A stretch of 6,652 nt of DNA from assembly GCA_022839785.1 (NCBI GenBank), contig JALHJW010000022.1, forward strand, positions 1 to 6,652, in the 5' to 3' direction. How positions within the stretch are numbered: position 1 is the first letter of the stretch; the number at the start of each line of letters is the position of its first letter. Source of the stretch: Desulfovibrio sp. (GTDB taxonomy: Bacteria; Desulfobacterota; Desulfovibrionia; Desulfovibrionales; Desulfovibrionaceae). This document shows positions 5,873 to 6,652 of the stretch, in pieces. The notes below the pieces were generated by a model, which had not been told where the DNA came from, searched no databases, and saw only the letters and a list, made by a program, of their open reading frames with translations. Made by a program: the position numbers and the translations under genes.

Positions 5873-6208
5873 ATGTATATTTTTAAAGATGCTGAAAATA
5901 AAACGATAGCTGAAGGTCAGGATGGAGCGTCCATTAAGTTTCATAATAGACTTATAATTAATCCAATTGGCTTTTATAAGGAAGGAGAAGAAGTCATTAT
6001 TTTTACAAAGGAAGAATTTGAAAAATTAGAAAACTATCGTTCGAATAAAGAGGAAGAGATATTCAAACTTGCCAAGGAATGTATTAAAAATACAGAAAAA
6101 TCTAACGAAATCATTGAATCTTATCATTCGAAAATTGAGGAATTAGAAAAAGAAAATGAGAACTTAAAAAGAATTAATATCAAATTAAGTGAGAAAAATG
6201 GTGGATAA
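5873..6208 (+). CDS. Small coiled-coil protein, function unknown
   Basis: A 111-residue protein. The N-terminal 45 residues look like short beta strands (MYIFKDAENKTIAEGQ, then FHNRLIINPIGFY and EEVIIFT). From about residue 46 to 108 it is a charged helix rich in Glu, Lys, Leu and Ile, with IEELEKENENLKRINIKL (88-105) strongly suggestive of a coiled coil. ATG 5873 has GAGGT (5861-5865) seven bases upstream. It follows the Mrr-type gene by 67 nt on the same strand and may be its partner or simply the last gene of the run. No family is recognised, and no catalytic motif or membrane segment is present. Confidence 0.75.
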   Translation: MYIFKDAENKTIAEGQDGASIKFHNRLIINPIGFYKEGEEVIIFTKEEFEKLENYRSNKEEEIFKLAKECIKNTEKSNEIIESYHSKIEELEKENENLKRINIKLSEKNGG

Positions 6209-6220
6209 ATCGATTAAAAA

Positions 6221-6328
6221 TCAGTTAACATTTAATGTTTTCTCAGCTGATGTCAACGTTTCCATCATTAAAAAAATTCGATTAATGTTTTTTTTAACCA
6301 AATTTTCATCTAAAGGTTGAATTTCCAT
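6221..6328 (-). CDS. Possible 35-residue leftward ORF
   Basis: ATG 6328 to TGA 6223-6221 encodes MEIQPLDENLVKKNINRIFL followed by MMETLTSAEKTLNVN. The balanced composition of an amphipathic helix is better than chance AT-rich frames usually give. The upstream GGT before AAAAAA is a poor ribosome binding site, and an in-frame TAA lies seven codons upstream. It would converge with the coiled-coil gene, with 12 nt between the stops. It may be a real small protein, a gene remnant or chance. Confidence 0.25.
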   Translation of the reverse strand: MEIQPLDENLVKKNINRIFLMMETLTSAEKTLNVN

Positions 6329-6488
6329 TTTTTTACCAACTGTATGTTAAAATACTTTAATGAAAGTTCTGAAAGTGTATCAAATATTATTTGGTTCATA
6401 GCCCAAAGCATAGATATAGTGAGTATTTTTCGTGATTTAACTTTTAAGTTTCTATTTATTAATTTTTTATTGGTTTTTAGGATTATTT

Positions 6489-6522
6489 TTTACTTCGTTA
6501 TATAACGGTTTAACGAAGTAAA
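6489..6522. repeat. 12-bp perfect inverted repeat
   Basis: TTTACTTCGTTA (6489-6500) and TAACGAAGTAAA (6511-6522) are exact reverse complements around the 10-nt spacer TATAACGGTT. A related half-site, GTGAAGTAAC, follows at about 6533-6542. It is not placed after any recognised gene and has no T-run behind it in either direction, so a terminator is unlikely. An operator, recombination site or the end of a small mobile element are options. Confidence 0.6.
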
Positions 6523-6640
6523 TGTGGGAACAGTGAAGTAACTTGTAATACGTTTAGAACTTATGGATGGAACCTACCAAATTTGAGAAATTAATATGAT
6601 TATCAAAATTATCGCGAAATAAGCTGCTAAAAAGGTTAAT

Positions 6641-6652
6641 ATGAATTTTCCC
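6641..6652 (+). CDS. Possible start of a gene cut by the right edge
   Basis: ATG at 6641 follows AAAGG (6631-6635) with spacer TTAAT, an acceptable ribosome binding site. Only MNFP is visible, so this is a hint, not a gene call. Confidence 0.2.

Larger units (their letters stand above)
6209..6652. other. Gene-poor tail
   Basis: These 444 bases contain no convincing long gene. They hold a T8 run (6288-6295) that could help end rightward transcription, a possible 35-residue leftward ORF, a 12-bp inverted repeat, and a possible gene start at the right edge. The 62-codon rightward frame in this stretch (6317-6505) is very Phe/Ile-rich, has no ribosome binding site and is probably chance. Confidence 0.5.

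Noticed and set aside
6317..6505. Rightward 62-codon hydrophobic frame
   Set aside because: Phe/Ile-rich as expected of translated AT-rich noncoding DNA, with no ribosome binding site and no recognisable pattern.
6489..6522. Intrinsic terminator
   Set aside because: The inverted repeat has no T-run on its downstream side in either direction and lies almost 300 nt from the nearest well-supported stop codon.
1..6652. CRISPR array, tRNA or rRNA gene
   Set aside because: No regularly spaced direct repeats, cloverleaf-like segment or conserved rRNA stretch was seen on either strand.

Overview
The window is strongly AT-rich (about 70% or more by eye) and looks like accessory prokaryotic DNA. Several ribosome binding sites contain the core AGGTGAT, GGAGGTGA or AAAGGTGG. 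Together with TATA-like upstream elements, ATA and AGA codon preference and overall composition, this fits a methanogenic archaeon such as a member of the Methanobacteriales. A low-GC bacterium cannot be excluded, because no rRNA, tRNA or housekeeping gene is present to settle it.

Left half (1 to 2915): five genes read leftward in what looks like one transcription unit. In order they are a 51-residue very basic protein, a 36-residue Lys-rich protein, a 427-residue protein with two C-terminal membrane helices and a CorA/RMD1-like layout, a 233-residue protein with two N-terminal membrane helices, and the first 129 residues of a DUF6414-like protein that runs off the left edge. The two small genes are placed in the unit because of short gaps, shared strand and, for the second, a near-perfect Shine-Dalgarno sequence.

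Middle (2916 to 3226): a divergent intergenic region of about 310 bases. It carries a 14-bp perfect palindrome, TATA-like elements facing both ways and a possible pairing leader.

Right half (3227 to 6208): three rightward genes. The first encodes a multidomain nuclease-like protein with two HNH-type modules, the first lacking a key His, followed by a PD-(D/E)XK-like domain. Its 5' end is frameshifted, so a short N-terminal fragment with a good ribosome binding site overlaps the main frame. The second is an Mrr-type PD-(D/E)XK protein with a beta-rich C-terminal part. The third is a small coiled-coil protein. The last 440 bases hold no convincing gene, only a possible 35-residue leftward ORF and a 12-bp inverted repeat.

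The mix of two nuclease genes, uncharacterised membrane proteins and a DUF6414-like protein resembles an archaeal defence or mobile-element island. A joint function is inference only; no integrase, transposase or methyltransferase is visible.
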